From JBLEFH01 sp047345645 (GTDB lineage: Bacteria; Pseudomonadota; Alphaproteobacteria; Rhodobacterales; Rhodobacteraceae): DNA of 64,000 nucleotides. Below are positions 53,356 through 63,808 of this stretch, piece after piece. The position numbers were made by a program, and so were the translations under genes. The notes beneath the pieces are model-generated. The model ran no database searches. It saw only the letters and a program-made list of their open reading frames with translations, and was not told where the DNA came from. The stretch lies in the NCBI GenBank assembly GCA_047345645.1, contig JBLEFH010000004.1, one strand, 5' to 3'. Within the stretch, counting starts at the first letter, position 1, and every line of letters starts with the position of its first letter.

Positions 53356-53384
53356 GACGCGAAAATCGCAATCAGATTAGCGTC
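53356..53384. promoter_or_regulatory. Candidate operator upstream of dgcA
   Basis: GACGC (53356) and GCGTC (53380) form an inverted repeat around GCGAAAATCGC and CAGATTAGCGTCG. The core CAGATT-AG-GTCG resembles CAGATTGAGTCG at 52241-52252 in the soxB operator, apart from one- and two-base gaps. It lies 57-85 bases before the dgcA start and may be a common target of the GlxA-type regulator. Confidence 0.3.
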
Positions 53385-53440
53385 GACTCAAAGGGGTTTA
53401 AATTTCCCAAGGAGCAACCGCCCAGCCGCCGCGAGGTGCC

Positions 53441-55471
53441 ATGTCGAACGATCCGCTTTTGCAGCCTTATCAGCTCAAGCATTTGACGTTGAAAAACAGG
53501 ATCATGACCACGAGTCACGAGCCCGCCTATCCCGAGGACGGGCTGCCGAAGGATCGTTACCGCGCTTACCATGAAGTCCGCGCCAAGGCCGGCGTGGCGC
53601 TGACCATGACGGCGGGGTCGGCGGTGGTCTCGAAAGACAGCCCACCCAGCTTCTCCAATATCCTTGCCTATAAGGACGAGGTGGTGCCGTGGATGGGCAA
53701 GCTCGCGGATGCCTGCCATGAACATGGCTGCGCGGTGATGATCCAGCTCACCCATCTCGGTCGCCGAACCCGTTGGGATTACGGCGACTGGTTGCCTGCG
53801 CTTTCCGCCGGGCCGGATCGGGAGACGGCGCATAAAGCCTTCCCGAAAGTCATGGAAGAGTGGGACATTGACCGCGTGATCGGCGATTATGTCGATGCGG
53901 CGGAGCGGATGCAGCAGGCGGGTCTCGATGGGGTGGAGCTGAATGCTTACGGCCATCTGATCGACCAGTTCTGGTCGGCCCGGAGCAATACGCAGGATGA
54001 ATATGGCGGGTCGCTGGAAGGCCGGATGCGGTTCTCTGACGAGCTGCTGACCCGGATGCGGGAGCGGGTGGGGGATACGTTCATCATCGGCATCCGCTTC
54101 ACCGCCGATGAGACCGTTCCCGGCGGGATTGATGAAACCGAGGGGCTGGAGATCGCCCGGCGGCTCAAAGCGGCGGGTCAGGTTGATTTCCTCAACGTCA
54201 TTCGCGGGCGGCTCGACACAGATCCGGGGCTGACCGATGTGATTCCCGTGCAGGGCATGAAATCCGCGCCGCATCTCGACTTCGCGGGCAAGATCAAGGC
54301 GGAAATCGGGATGCCAACCTTCCACGCCGCCCGCATCCCCGACGTGGCGACGGCGCGGCATGCTGTCGCAGCGGGCCTGCTCGATATGGTCGGCATGACT
54401 CGCGCGCACATGGCGGATCCGTTCATCGTCCAGCGCATTGTCGAGAAGCGGGAGGACGACATTCGCCCCTGCGTCGGCGCCAATCATTGCCTTGACCGGA
54501 TTTATCAGGGCGGCGATGCGCTCTGCATCCACAACGCAGCGACGGGCCGCGAGCTGTTCATGCCGCATGAGATCGCGCCTGCGGAAACGCCGAAAAAGGT
54601 CGTGATTATCGGCGCAGGTCCGGCGGGGCTGGAAGCCGCGCGGGTGGCCGCCGAGCGGGGACATAAGGTTGTGGTGTTCGAGGCGCAGGACGATCCGGGC
54701 GGGCAGGTGCTGCTCCTCAGCCAGACGCCACGCCGCAAGGAAATGATCTCCATCGTCGAATGGCGCATGGCGCAATGCGCCGCCCGTGATGTGGAGTTCC
54801 GGTTTAACGCCTACGCCGAGGCGGACGACGTGCTGGCGGAGAACCCCGATGTGGTCATCGTCGCCACCGGCGGGATGCCCAACACGGCGATTATCGAGGA
54901 GGGCGAAGATCTCGTCGCCTCAAGCTGGGACATGATTGCGGGGGATGTGAAACCGGCGGGCGAAGTGCTTGTCTTTGATGCCACCGGCGATCACGCGGCC
55001 CTGCAAGCCACCGAGGTTGCCGCCTTTGCCGGCGCGAAAGTCGAGATGATGACGCCCGACCGCACCCTCTCCTCCGAAGTCATGGGCATGACCCTCGTGC
55101 CCGCCATGCGCCAGCTTCAGGACAAGGATGTAACCTTCACTGTCACCCGCCGCCTCACCGGGGTTGCGCGCGATGGCAACAAGCTCAAAGCCACCATCGG
55201 CACCGACTACTCGGACCACCGCGAAGAGCGCCATTACGACCAGATTGTGATAAACTACGCGACGCTCCCGCTTGATGAGCTTTATTTCGATCTCAAACCG
55301 CGCTCGCGCAATCGCGGCGCGGTCGATCATGACGCACTTTTGGAGGGCCGCCCGCAGCCGGATGGCCCCCATGATGGCAGCTTCCAGCTTTACCGTATCG
55401 GCGATGCCGTGTCGGCCCGATCCATACATGCCGCGATCTATGATGCGTTGCGGCTTGTAAAAGACATTTAG
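53441..55471 (+). CDS. dgcA: Dimethylglycine demethylase-type NADH:flavin oxidoreductase (DgcA-like)
   Basis: The 676 aa protein has an N-terminal FMN TIM barrel of the old-yellow-enzyme family (LKHLTLKNRIMTTSHEPAYP, IQLTHLGRR, GVELNAYGHLIDQFWS) and a C-terminal FAD/NAD domain (KVVIIGAGPAGLEAARVAAE). The FeS region reads CVGANHCLDR...CIHN, which shows three cysteines rather than the four of the CxxCxxxC-x11-C type. Between sarcosine oxidase and glycine-betaine demethylase genes it is best called DgcA, removing a methyl group from dimethylglycine; N-methylproline demethylase is an alternative. Confidence 0.82.
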   Translation: MSNDPLLQPYQLKHLTLKNRIMTTSHEPAYPEDGLPKDRYRAYHEVRAKAGVALTMTAGSAVVSKDSPPSFSNILAYKDEVVPWMGKLADACHEHGCAVMIQLTHLGRRTRWDYGDWLPALSAGPDRETAHKAFPKVMEEWDIDRVIGDYVDAAERMQQAGLDGVELNAYGHLIDQFWSARSNTQDEYGGSLEGRMRFSDELLTRMRERVGDTFIIGIRFTADETVPGGIDETEGLEIARRLKAAGQVDFLNVIRGRLDTDPGLTDVIPVQGMKSAPHLDFAGKIKAEIGMPTFHAARIPDVATARHAVAAGLLDMVGMTRAHMADPFIVQRIVEKREDDIRPCVGANHCLDRIYQGGDALCIHNAATGRELFMPHEIAPAETPKKVVIIGAGPAGLEAARVAAERGHKVVVFEAQDDPGGQVLLLSQTPRRKEMISIVEWRMAQCAARDVEFRFNAYAEADDVLAENPDVVIVATGGMPNTAIIEEGEDLVASSWDMIAGDVKPAGEVLVFDATGDHAALQATEVAAFAGAKVEMMTPDRTLSSEVMGMTLVPAMRQLQDKDVTFTVTRRLTGVARDGNKLKATIGTDYSDHREERHYDQIVINYATLPLDELYFDLKPRSRNRGAVDHDALLEGRPQPDGPHDGSFQLYRIGDAVSARSIHAAIYDALRLVKDI

Positions 55472-55478
55472 TAACCCT

Positions 55479-55495
55479 GCCCCCCGCTTGGGGGC
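55479..55495 (+). repeat. GC hairpin between dgcA and gbcA
   Basis: GCCCCC, loop CGCTT, GGGGGC form a 6-bp stem with no U tract. It sits between the dgcA stop and the gbcA ribosome site and may tune relative expression or protect the mRNA rather than end it. Confidence 0.45.
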
Positions 55496-55519
55496 GCTCC
55501 TTGGAGGGAGGTAAAAACA

Positions 55520-56758
55520 ATGACAACGGATTCAGACGTTCTCGCCGCATTGCTGGCCCGCAAACCGGGCCATTCCCTGCCGCAGCCGTTCTATACGGAC
55601 CCGCATTTCTTCGACTGCGATCTGCGCAATATCTGGTACAAGGATTGGCTGCTCGCGATCGCATCGGCGGAAGTTCCCAAGACCGGCAACTATGTCACCA
55701 TGCAGATCGGCAATGCGCCGGTTGTGATCGTGCGCGGCGCGGACAAGAAAATCCGCGCCTTCCACAATTCTTGCCGCCACCGGGGCAGCCGCGTCTGCCA
55801 GCAGGAACGCGGGTCGAGCGCCAAGCTGACCTGCCCCTATCACCAATGGACCTATGATCTCGATGGCAGTCTCGTCTGGGCGCGGGAGATGCAGGAAGGG
55901 TTCGACCCCAAGCAATACGGCCTCAAACCGATCCATTGCGAGGAAGCCAGCGGAATCGTCTTCATCTGCCTCGCCGATGACGCGCCCGACTTCAAACCGC
56001 TTCAGGAGATGGCGGAGAAATATGCCGGGCCGCATGACATGCCCAACCTCAAGGTCGCCGCGACCCGCTCCATTGTCGAAAACGGCAACTGGAAGCTGGT
56101 GATGGAGAACAACCGCGAATGCTATCACTGCGCAGGCTCACACCCGGCGCTCTGCCGCGTCTTCCCGGATGATCCCGAGCTGGTCGGTAGCTTCGAAGGC
56201 ACCTCCGTTGCGGCGGCCAATGAGCACGTGGAGCGCTGCGAAGCCAATGGTCTGCCCTCGAAATTTTACATGGAACCGGGCGGGCAGTGGCGTTTCGTCC
56301 GCATTCCCTTCGTGGGCGACGCGGTCAGCTACACGCTTGAAGGCACCCCCGCTGTCAGCAAACGCCTTGGCAAGATCCCGTTCGACAATGCTGGCTCGCT
56401 GCTGTTCTTCCATTATCCGAACACCTGGAACCATCTGCTGTCGGACACGGTCACGCTCTTCCGCATGACCCCGATCAGCCCGACAGAGACGCAGGTGATG
56501 ACCACATGGCTCGTCAATGCGGATGCGGAGGAGGGGGTCGATTACGACGTGGACCGGCTCACCCATGTCTGGATTCAAACCAATGCCGAGGATCGCGAGG
56601 TCGTGGAGGAAAACCAGAAGGGCATCCTCTCCCCCGCCTATCAGCCTGGCCCCTATTCGGCGAAGCAGGAGAGCGGCGTCATCCAGTTTGTCGACTGGTA
56701 TACGGACACGCTTCAGCAGCGCCTGACCGGGCGTCCCCGCCTGATGGTTGCGGAGTAA
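55520..56758 (+). CDS. gbcA: Glycine betaine demethylase, Rieske oxygenase subunit GbcA
   Basis: The 412 aa protein is a ring-hydroxylating-type oxygenase alpha subunit. The Rieske centre has Cys85-His87 (NSCRHRGSRVC) and Cys105-His108 (LTCPYHQWTYD). The mononuclear iron site uses His203 and His208 (ECYHCAGSHPALC). GbcA hydroxylates an N-methyl group of glycine betaine, releasing formaldehyde and dimethylglycine. Stachydrine demethylase (Stc2) is the nearest alternative. GGAGGGAGG precedes the ATG. It is followed directly by its reductase. Confidence 0.86.
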   Translation: MTTDSDVLAALLARKPGHSLPQPFYTDPHFFDCDLRNIWYKDWLLAIASAEVPKTGNYVTMQIGNAPVVIVRGADKKIRAFHNSCRHRGSRVCQQERGSSAKLTCPYHQWTYDLDGSLVWAREMQEGFDPKQYGLKPIHCEEASGIVFICLADDAPDFKPLQEMAEKYAGPHDMPNLKVAATRSIVENGNWKLVMENNRECYHCAGSHPALCRVFPDDPELVGSFEGTSVAAANEHVERCEANGLPSKFYMEPGGQWRFVRIPFVGDAVSYTLEGTPAVSKRLGKIPFDNAGSLLFFHYPNTWNHLLSDTVTLFRMTPISPTETQVMTTWLVNADAEEGVDYDVDRLTHVWIQTNAEDREVVEENQKGILSPAYQPGPYSAKQESGVIQFVDWYTDTLQQRLTGRPRLMVAE

Positions 56759-56762
56759 CTTC

Positions 56763-57836
56763 ATGATCCCCATCCCCGATGAGACGAGCAAACCGTGGAC
56801 CGATGAGGAACCGCTGGAATGCGTGATGGTCATTCCCGAAGCGCCGGATGTGAACACCTTCGTGTTCCGCGCGCCCTCGGGCCGCTGGTTCCGCTATCGT
56901 CCGGGGCAGTTCCTCACACTTGAGATCCCGACCCCGGGCGAGACAATCTGGCGGACCTTCACCATCTCCACCAGCCCGTCGCAATCACTCTCCGTCGCGG
57001 TGACGATCAAGCAAAATCCCGACTCTGTCGGGGTCAAGTGGATGTTCGAAAATGTCCGCCCCGGAACACGTATGAAGGCCAGCGGTCCGGCGGGGCATTT
57101 CTGCCTCCCGCAGCAGCCGGACGGGAAATATCTCTTCATCTCCGGTGGCTCCGGCATCACGCCCATGATGTCGATGACAGCCTTCCTCTTCGACCGGGGT
57201 GAGCAGCCAGACATCACCTTCGTCGCCGCCGCCCGCTCCCCCGCCGATCTCATCTTCCGGCACCGTCTGGAGCATATCGCCTCCCGCCTGCCGGACCTGA
57301 AGCTGCATTTCGTCGTGGAGCAGGCGAACCCCTATGAGGTCTGGTCTGGCTATCGCGGGCGGCTCACCCAGATCATGCTCGGCCTGATGTGTCCCGACTA
57401 TCTGGAACGCGAAGTCTATTGCTGCGGGCCGGAGCCCTTCATGGCCGCGGTGCGCGAGAGCCTAATCGATCTTGGCTTCAACATGGATCACTATCATCAG
57501 GAAAGCTTTGCCGCGCCCGCCGAAAGCGCCGAAGATGTCCCGCCCCTCGACGATCTGCGGCTTGAGGAAAGCGCCGAGGCCGAGGTGGTTTTCGCCAAAT
57601 CCGGCAAAACCGCGACCTGCCGCGAGACGGACACGATCCTCGCCGCCGCCCGCGCCTCGGGTCTCAACATCCCCTCCGGCTGCACCTTCGGCCTCTGCGG
57701 GACGTGCAAGACGAAGAAAATTTCCGGCGATGTACATATGGTCCACAATGGCGGGATCACCGAGGAGGAGGAAGCCGAGGGCTATATCCTCGCCTGCTGC
57801 TCGCACCCGATTGGGCGGGTGGAAGTCGAGGTTTGA
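56763..57836 (+). CDS. gbcB: Glycine betaine demethylase, ferredoxin reductase subunit GbcB
   Basis: From ATG 56763 the protein is 357 aa. It has a flavin reductase domain (YRPGQFLTLEIPTPGETIWR; RTFTIS; LFISGGSGITPMMSMTAFLF) and a C-terminal plant-type [2Fe-2S] domain with CTFGLCGTC (Cys-x4... Cys-x2-Cys) and a last Cys in ILACCSHP. It carries electrons from NAD(P)H to GbcA. A TTG start 15 bases upstream overlapping gbcA is possible but weaker. Confidence 0.88.
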   Translation: MIPIPDETSKPWTDEEPLECVMVIPEAPDVNTFVFRAPSGRWFRYRPGQFLTLEIPTPGETIWRTFTISTSPSQSLSVAVTIKQNPDSVGVKWMFENVRPGTRMKASGPAGHFCLPQQPDGKYLFISGGSGITPMMSMTAFLFDRGEQPDITFVAAARSPADLIFRHRLEHIASRLPDLKLHFVVEQANPYEVWSGYRGRLTQIMLGLMCPDYLEREVYCCGPEPFMAAVRESLIDLGFNMDHYHQESFAAPAESAEDVPPLDDLRLEESAEAEVVFAKSGKTATCRETDTILAAARASGLNIPSGCTFGLCGTCKTKKISGDVHMVHNGGITEEEEAEGYILACCSHPIGRVEVEV

Positions 57837-57869
57837 CGGCCCTGCCATGCACCCATTGGGAATAGTCTT

Positions 57870-57889
57870 GAAGCCCCGTGAGGGGCTTC
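57870..57889. terminator. Hairpin between convergent gbcB and puuB-like genes
   Basis: GAAGCCCC, loop GTGA, GGGGCTTC form a perfect 8-bp stem between the two stops. No T run follows in either direction (TCTCC on plus), so termination strength is uncertain; the position supports a bidirectional end. Confidence 0.5.
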
Positions 57890-57893
57890 TCCG

Positions 57894-59189
57894 CTAGATC
57901 CCGAAACGGTCCCGCGCGGCGTACCACCAGCTTCCCAGCGTGGAATAGAGTGGCCCGAGCGTCCGCCCGCCGGGAAAGGGGAACCATTTTAGCGCCGCGA
58001 ACCGGTCGAACCGCGTGGTGTCGCCCGTGATCGCTTCGCTTAATATCCGCCCGAAAAGATGCGAGCCGGTCACGCCATGGCCGGAATACCCATGCGCGAA
58101 CCATGTGTGATCGGCGAGCCGTCCCATCTGCGGGACGCGGGAGAAGGACAGCGCGAAATTGCCGGACCACGCGTAATCCACCTTCACCCCTTTAATCTCC
58201 GGAAACACCGTCTCCATCGCGGGCCGCAGCTTCGCCTCCACATCCGCCGGGTCTTTGCCGCCATACACCGTGCCACCGCCAAAGAGCAGGCGATTGTCCG
58301 CAGAGAGGCGGTAATAGTCGAGAATATAGCGCGTATCCTCCGCGCAATGCCCGGTCGGCAGCAGGCGCTTCGCCACGTCCTCCGGGAGCGGTTCCGTCGC
58401 CATCACCTGAGTCGAGACCGGCATCACCCGCGCCGTCAGCGCCGGGACGACATGGCCGAGATAGGCGTTCCCGCAAATCACGACCTGCCCCGCCGTCACG
58501 CGCCCTTCATTTGTGATCACAACGGGTTTCGCGCCGGAATACTCCACCTCGCGAACGATACTATCCTCATAAATCACCACGCCAAGGCTCTCCAGCGCCG
58601 CCGCCTCGCCCAGCGCGAGGTTGAGCGGGTGCAGATGCCCGCCCTTCCGGTCGATCATCCCGCCGACATAGAAATCCGAGCCGATATGCTGGCGCAGCGC
58701 GGCCTCGTCGAGCAGCTCGTGGCTGTCCATCCCATAGCGTCGCAAAAGCTGATCGAACCCTTCGATCTCGCGCATATGGCGCGGCGTGGTGGCGACGAAG
58801 ATATTCCCTTCGCGGTAGTCGCAGGCAATGTCATAACGCGCGATCCGGTCCCGGATAATGTCGCCGCCTTCCTGATAGAGACCGCCGACGAAATCCGCCA
58901 TCTCCTGCCCATATTGCTTGGCGATCTTCGGCAGACCCGCGTTGAGCCCGTTCACCACCTGACCACCATTTCGGCCCGACGCGCCCCAACCGATTTTCGC
59001 GCCTTCGAGCAGCACCACCTGCTTGCCCGCCTCCGCCAGATGCAGCGCGGCGGAGAGGCCCGTAAACCCGCCACCGATGACGCAAATCTCCGCCTCAATG
59101 TCAGCACGAAGCGGCGGGCGCTCCGGCGACGGATTGGCCGAGGCCGCGTAATAACTGCCGGTATGGGTGCCGTCGGTATAATCCGCCAT
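57894..59189 (-). CDS. FAD-dependent amine oxidase of the PuuB/OrdL (gamma-glutamylputrescine oxidase) family
   Basis: The 431 aa protein has a DAO-type FAD site (EICVIGGGFTGLSAALHLAE, residues ~34-53), the family block GWGASGRNGGQVVNGLN and the C-terminal FAHGYSGHGVTGSHLFGRIL. Members oxidise gamma-glutamylputrescine or similar glutamylated amines, making H2O2. It overlaps the glutamine-synthetase-like gene by one base (TGATG). The pair PuuA/PuuB-like suggests glutamylation and then oxidation of an amine. Confidence 0.85.
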   Translation of the reverse strand: MADYTDGTHTGSYYAASANPSPERPPLRADIEAEICVIGGGFTGLSAALHLAEAGKQVVLLEGAKIGWGASGRNGGQVVNGLNAGLPKIAKQYGQEMADFVGGLYQEGGDIIRDRIARYDIACDYREGNIFVATTPRHMREIEGFDQLLRRYGMDSHELLDEAALRQHIGSDFYVGGMIDRKGGHLHPLNLALGEAAALESLGVVIYEDSIVREVEYSGAKPVVITNEGRVTAGQVVICGNAYLGHVVPALTARVMPVSTQVMATEPLPEDVAKRLLPTGHCAEDTRYILDYYRLSADNRLLFGGGTVYGGKDPADVEAKLRPAMETVFPEIKGVKVDYAWSGNFALSFSRVPQMGRLADHTWFAHGYSGHGVTGSHLFGRILSEAITGDTTRFDRFAALKWFPFPGGRTLGPLYSTLGSWWYAARDRFGI

Positions 59190-60493
59190 CAGACGCTGCT
59201 CCTGTAGGTTTCCGTCTCAAACAGCGACATGCGCGCCTCGAACCGTTCCATTTCCTGCCGTTTGATGCCGACCATGCTGTGAATGAGTTCGGGCGCAAAG
59301 GCGCGGGCGATGAAGGCGCTCTGCTCAAACCGCTCAATCGCTTCGCGCCAATGGCTCGGCCCTTGTTCCAACTCGATATAATCGGCATTGCCCGACAGCG
59401 GTTCGCCTGGATCCGTGCCGTTCTCCATCCCGTCCAGCGCCCCGGCAAGCACCGCCGCCAGCATCAGATAGGGGTTGGCATCGGCGCCCGCGACGCGATG
59501 CTCGATCCGCCGCGCGGCATTCGGCCCGCCGGGGATGCGCACAGCGACCGTGCGATTTTCATAGCCCCAACAGATCGAATTCGGCGCATGTTGCCCCGGC
59601 TCGAACCGGCGATAGGAGTTAAGATGAGGCGCGAAAATCAGCGTCGCATCCGCCATGGTCGTGGTCAGCCCGCCGACCGCATGGCGCAGCGCGTCGGTTC
59701 CCTCCGGCCCGCCATTGTCAAAAATATTCGCGCCGCTCTCATCCAAAATCGAGAAATGGATATGCAGCCCGGACCCGCTCGCCTCCTGCATCGGCTTGGC
59801 CATGAAACTCGCTTCATGCCCATGTTTGCGGGCGACCCCCTTGATGATCTGCTTAAGGAAAATCGCATCATCGGCGGCGCGGAGCGCGTCGGGCTGGTGC
59901 AGCAGGTTGATCTCAAACTGCCCCGGTCCAAGCTCGGAAATGGTCGCGTCCGCCGGGATCTCCTGCGCCTCGGCGGCTTCCTCGACATCGGCGAAGAACC
60001 CTTCGAAATCGCTGATCTCATCTACCGAGAGGACATTGCCCGCCATGGTCCGCTGCAAATGGCCCGGCGGGGTGATCGCATCGCCGGTCGGGTCGAGCAG
60101 GTAGAACTCCACTTCGAGCGCGACCACCGGGGTCAGCCCCTTGGCCGAAAACCGCTCCAGCACGGCAGCAAGCGCGCAGCGCGGGTCGCCGGGGAACATC
60201 GACCCGTCCTCCCGAAACATCCAGACCGGCAAAAGCGCCGCTGTCTGGCTCTGCCATGTGATCGGCAGAAGGCCACGTCCGGTCGGGTGGCACATCCCGT
60301 CGCCATCGCCATGTTTCTCGATCAGTGGGTTGCCCGCGTAATCATGCCCCCAAATATCCAGCTCGCAAGCGGTGAGCGGCATCCGGAATCCGTCTTTCTC
60401 CAGCTTCTCACGCTGATGCCCCGGCACACGTTTGCCGCGCCAGATCCCGTTGAGATCCACCAACCCGGCATAAAGATTGCGGTATTCCGTCAT
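59189..60493 (-). CDS. Glutamine synthetase family protein (gamma-glutamylputrescine synthetase-like)
   Basis: From ATG 60493 (434 aa) the protein shows the GS catalytic core: ALEVEFYLLDP (Glu residues), ELGPGQFEINLLH, SGSGLHIHFSIL, NSYRRFEPGQHAP and NRTVAVRIPG, ending with RIEHRVAGADANPYL. It lacks the adenylylation-site tail of GlnA and matches type-III GS-like enzymes that glutamylate amines (PuuA, GlnA3/4-like). ATP-dependent ligation of glutamate to an amine is inferred. An in-frame GTG at 60508 is an alternative start. It leads the pair with the PuuB-like oxidase. Confidence 0.86.
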   Translation of the reverse strand: MTEYRNLYAGLVDLNGIWRGKRVPGHQREKLEKDGFRMPLTACELDIWGHDYAGNPLIEKHGDGDGMCHPTGRGLLPITWQSQTAALLPVWMFREDGSMFPGDPRCALAAVLERFSAKGLTPVVALEVEFYLLDPTGDAITPPGHLQRTMAGNVLSVDEISDFEGFFADVEEAAEAQEIPADATISELGPGQFEINLLHQPDALRAADDAIFLKQIIKGVARKHGHEASFMAKPMQEASGSGLHIHFSILDESGANIFDNGGPEGTDALRHAVGGLTTTMADATLIFAPHLNSYRRFEPGQHAPNSICWGYENRTVAVRIPGGPNAARRIEHRVAGADANPYLMLAAVLAGALDGMENGTDPGEPLSGNADYIELEQGPSHWREAIERFEQSAFIARAFAPELIHSMVGIKRQEMERFEARMSLFETETYRSSV

Positions 60494-60558
60494 CGCGCAT
60501 CGCCTCACATCTGTTCAGGTCCGATGAAAGCCTGCAATTTGCGCCCATGGCAAGGGGG

Positions 60559-61854
60559 CTAGTTGTCGTGCTTCTCCGTGAGGTGGCGGCGCAAGCGGCG
60601 CAGGCTGTACCAGACGAAGGCGAGGACGGGCAGGGCGATCAGCGCCATCAGCCAGTCTTTTGAGATCCCGAGCAGTTTTGCCAACGGCGCGCCGAGATAG
60701 CCCGCGAGACCAACCGCGTAATAGCTGATCGCGACGGCGGAGAGGCCCTCGACTGTTTCCTGCAAGCGCAGTTGCAGATCGGCGCGGCGGTTCATCGAAG
60801 CCAGCAGGTCGCGGCTCTGGATTTCGGAGCGGACATCGACACGGGTGCGGAGCAGGTTCGCCGCACGGTTGGCGCGTTCCGAGAGCGCGGTGACCCGTCC
60901 AATCACCGAGCGACAGGTGCGCATGGCGGGATCAAACCGGCGGAGCATGAATTCCGACATGACTTGCCGGTCGCCAACGCGCTGTTCGCGCAGCGTTGTC
61001 AGCCGCTCGTCCACGATGGCGCGGTAAGCTTCCGCCGCGCCGAAGCGGAAACTGGTCCCGGAAATCAGCAGTTCCACCTCAGCGGCGAGGCGCAGGAGGT
61101 TTTCGAGGCTCGCCTCGTCCGCCCCATCCTCGCGAGTGATGCTGGCCATGATCTGCGTGAGATCCGCGTCGAGCCGCGCGACCTCCCGCGACACCCGCTG
61201 CGCGACGGGCAGTGCCAGCATCGCCATGGCGCGGTAGGTTTCCAGCTCCAGCAGGCGTTGGACGATACGGCCCAAACGGCGCGGGTCGATGCTCGGTTCG
61301 GTGAACACGGCGAAACGGCTGTGCCCGGCGGCGTCGAGCCGGAAATCGCCCGCAATCAAGGCGTTCCCATCCGCGATTTTCGACGCGGCAAGGCTTTCAG
61401 CCACAAACCAATTCCGCAGCTTGTCGTCGATCTGGGACAGCGTTTCGGGTTCATTCAGATGCGCTGTCTCGATCCGCAGCAGCGCCGAGGCCATCACCAC
61501 ACCGCCCTCATTGATCCATGATTTCGGAAAATGTGCGAAAAGATCGCCCTGAAAGGGCGGGGTCGAGACGCCCTCGGTCATCAGCGTGTAGGTGACAAAT
61601 TCCGTGTGCCGCTCCCATTTCAGCGCAAATGGCCCGAGATCGGCAAAATAATGCTCGGCATCCGGTGCGGGATGGGGCGCGCCGAAACGGTCGAGCAGCG
61701 CAATCAGATGTGCCCGGTCCTCCTCGGCGGCGCGCGGCGCGTCGGCATCGGAGGTCAGCGCGAGATAGGCGGCGCTCGCCGGGGCCTTCAGCGTCGGGAA
61801 AGGCCGTGCGTGTAACTCGTTAATAAGGGCCCGACGGGCGCTGTGATCGGTCAT
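60559..61854 (-). CDS. DUF3422 family membrane-anchored protein
   Basis: The 431 aa protein starts with the family block ARRALINELHARPFPTLKAP (residues 6-25) and FALKWERHTEFVTYTLM. Long helical, charged middle (SEIQSRDLLASMNRRADLQL) precedes two C-terminal membrane helices (AVAISYYAVGLAGYLGAPLA, WLMALIALPVLAFVWYSL). The family is common in alpha- and betaproteobacteria, with unknown function. The soluble part would face the cytoplasm. Monocistronic, divergent from pgm. Confidence 0.88.
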   Translation of the reverse strand: MTDHSARRALINELHARPFPTLKAPASAAYLALTSDADAPRAAEEDRAHLIALLDRFGAPHPAPDAEHYFADLGPFALKWERHTEFVTYTLMTEGVSTPPFQGDLFAHFPKSWINEGGVVMASALLRIETAHLNEPETLSQIDDKLRNWFVAESLAASKIADGNALIAGDFRLDAAGHSRFAVFTEPSIDPRRLGRIVQRLLELETYRAMAMLALPVAQRVSREVARLDADLTQIMASITREDGADEASLENLLRLAAEVELLISGTSFRFGAAEAYRAIVDERLTTLREQRVGDRQVMSEFMLRRFDPAMRTCRSVIGRVTALSERANRAANLLRTRVDVRSEIQSRDLLASMNRRADLQLRLQETVEGLSAVAISYYAVGLAGYLGAPLAKLLGISKDWLMALIALPVLAFVWYSLRRLRRHLTEKHDN

Positions 61855-62025
61855 GTCTCGCTCCGTTTCGCCAAGGAAACCAAGTGACTATAGCACGGGA
61901 TTTGCCCTTGGATACGGCGCGCGGGACAAAAACCCGGCTGTGGCCAAACCGCCCCGGTTCGATAAAACCCGCGCTATCTCGTCGCTGGTATCACGCCGCA
62001 TTTTGCGCTTAGCTGCGAGGGATAG

Positions 62026-63672
<1,647 letters not shown>

Positions 63673-63734
63673 CAGCGTCCCTTTCCCCCATCAAGAGGGC
63701 TTCGGCCCGCCACGCAAAAGCGCGGGTCGCGCCC

Positions 63735-63806
63735 GGCATCTAATCGCGACGTTTCCTTGCGCCGGGTGCGGGGAAGGGCATCTAAACGCAGCGCCCGACC
63801 CGGCGC
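63735..63806. repeat. Intergenic repeats after pgm
   Basis: GGCATCTAA occurs at 63735-63743 and 63777-63785. An inverted repeat GCGCCGGGT (63759-63767) / ACCCGGCGC (63798-63806) encloses 30 bases including the second copy. It lies between convergent pgm and the truncated minus gene. It may form a long hairpin; no T run is seen. Confidence 0.4.
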
Positions 63807-63808
63807 GA

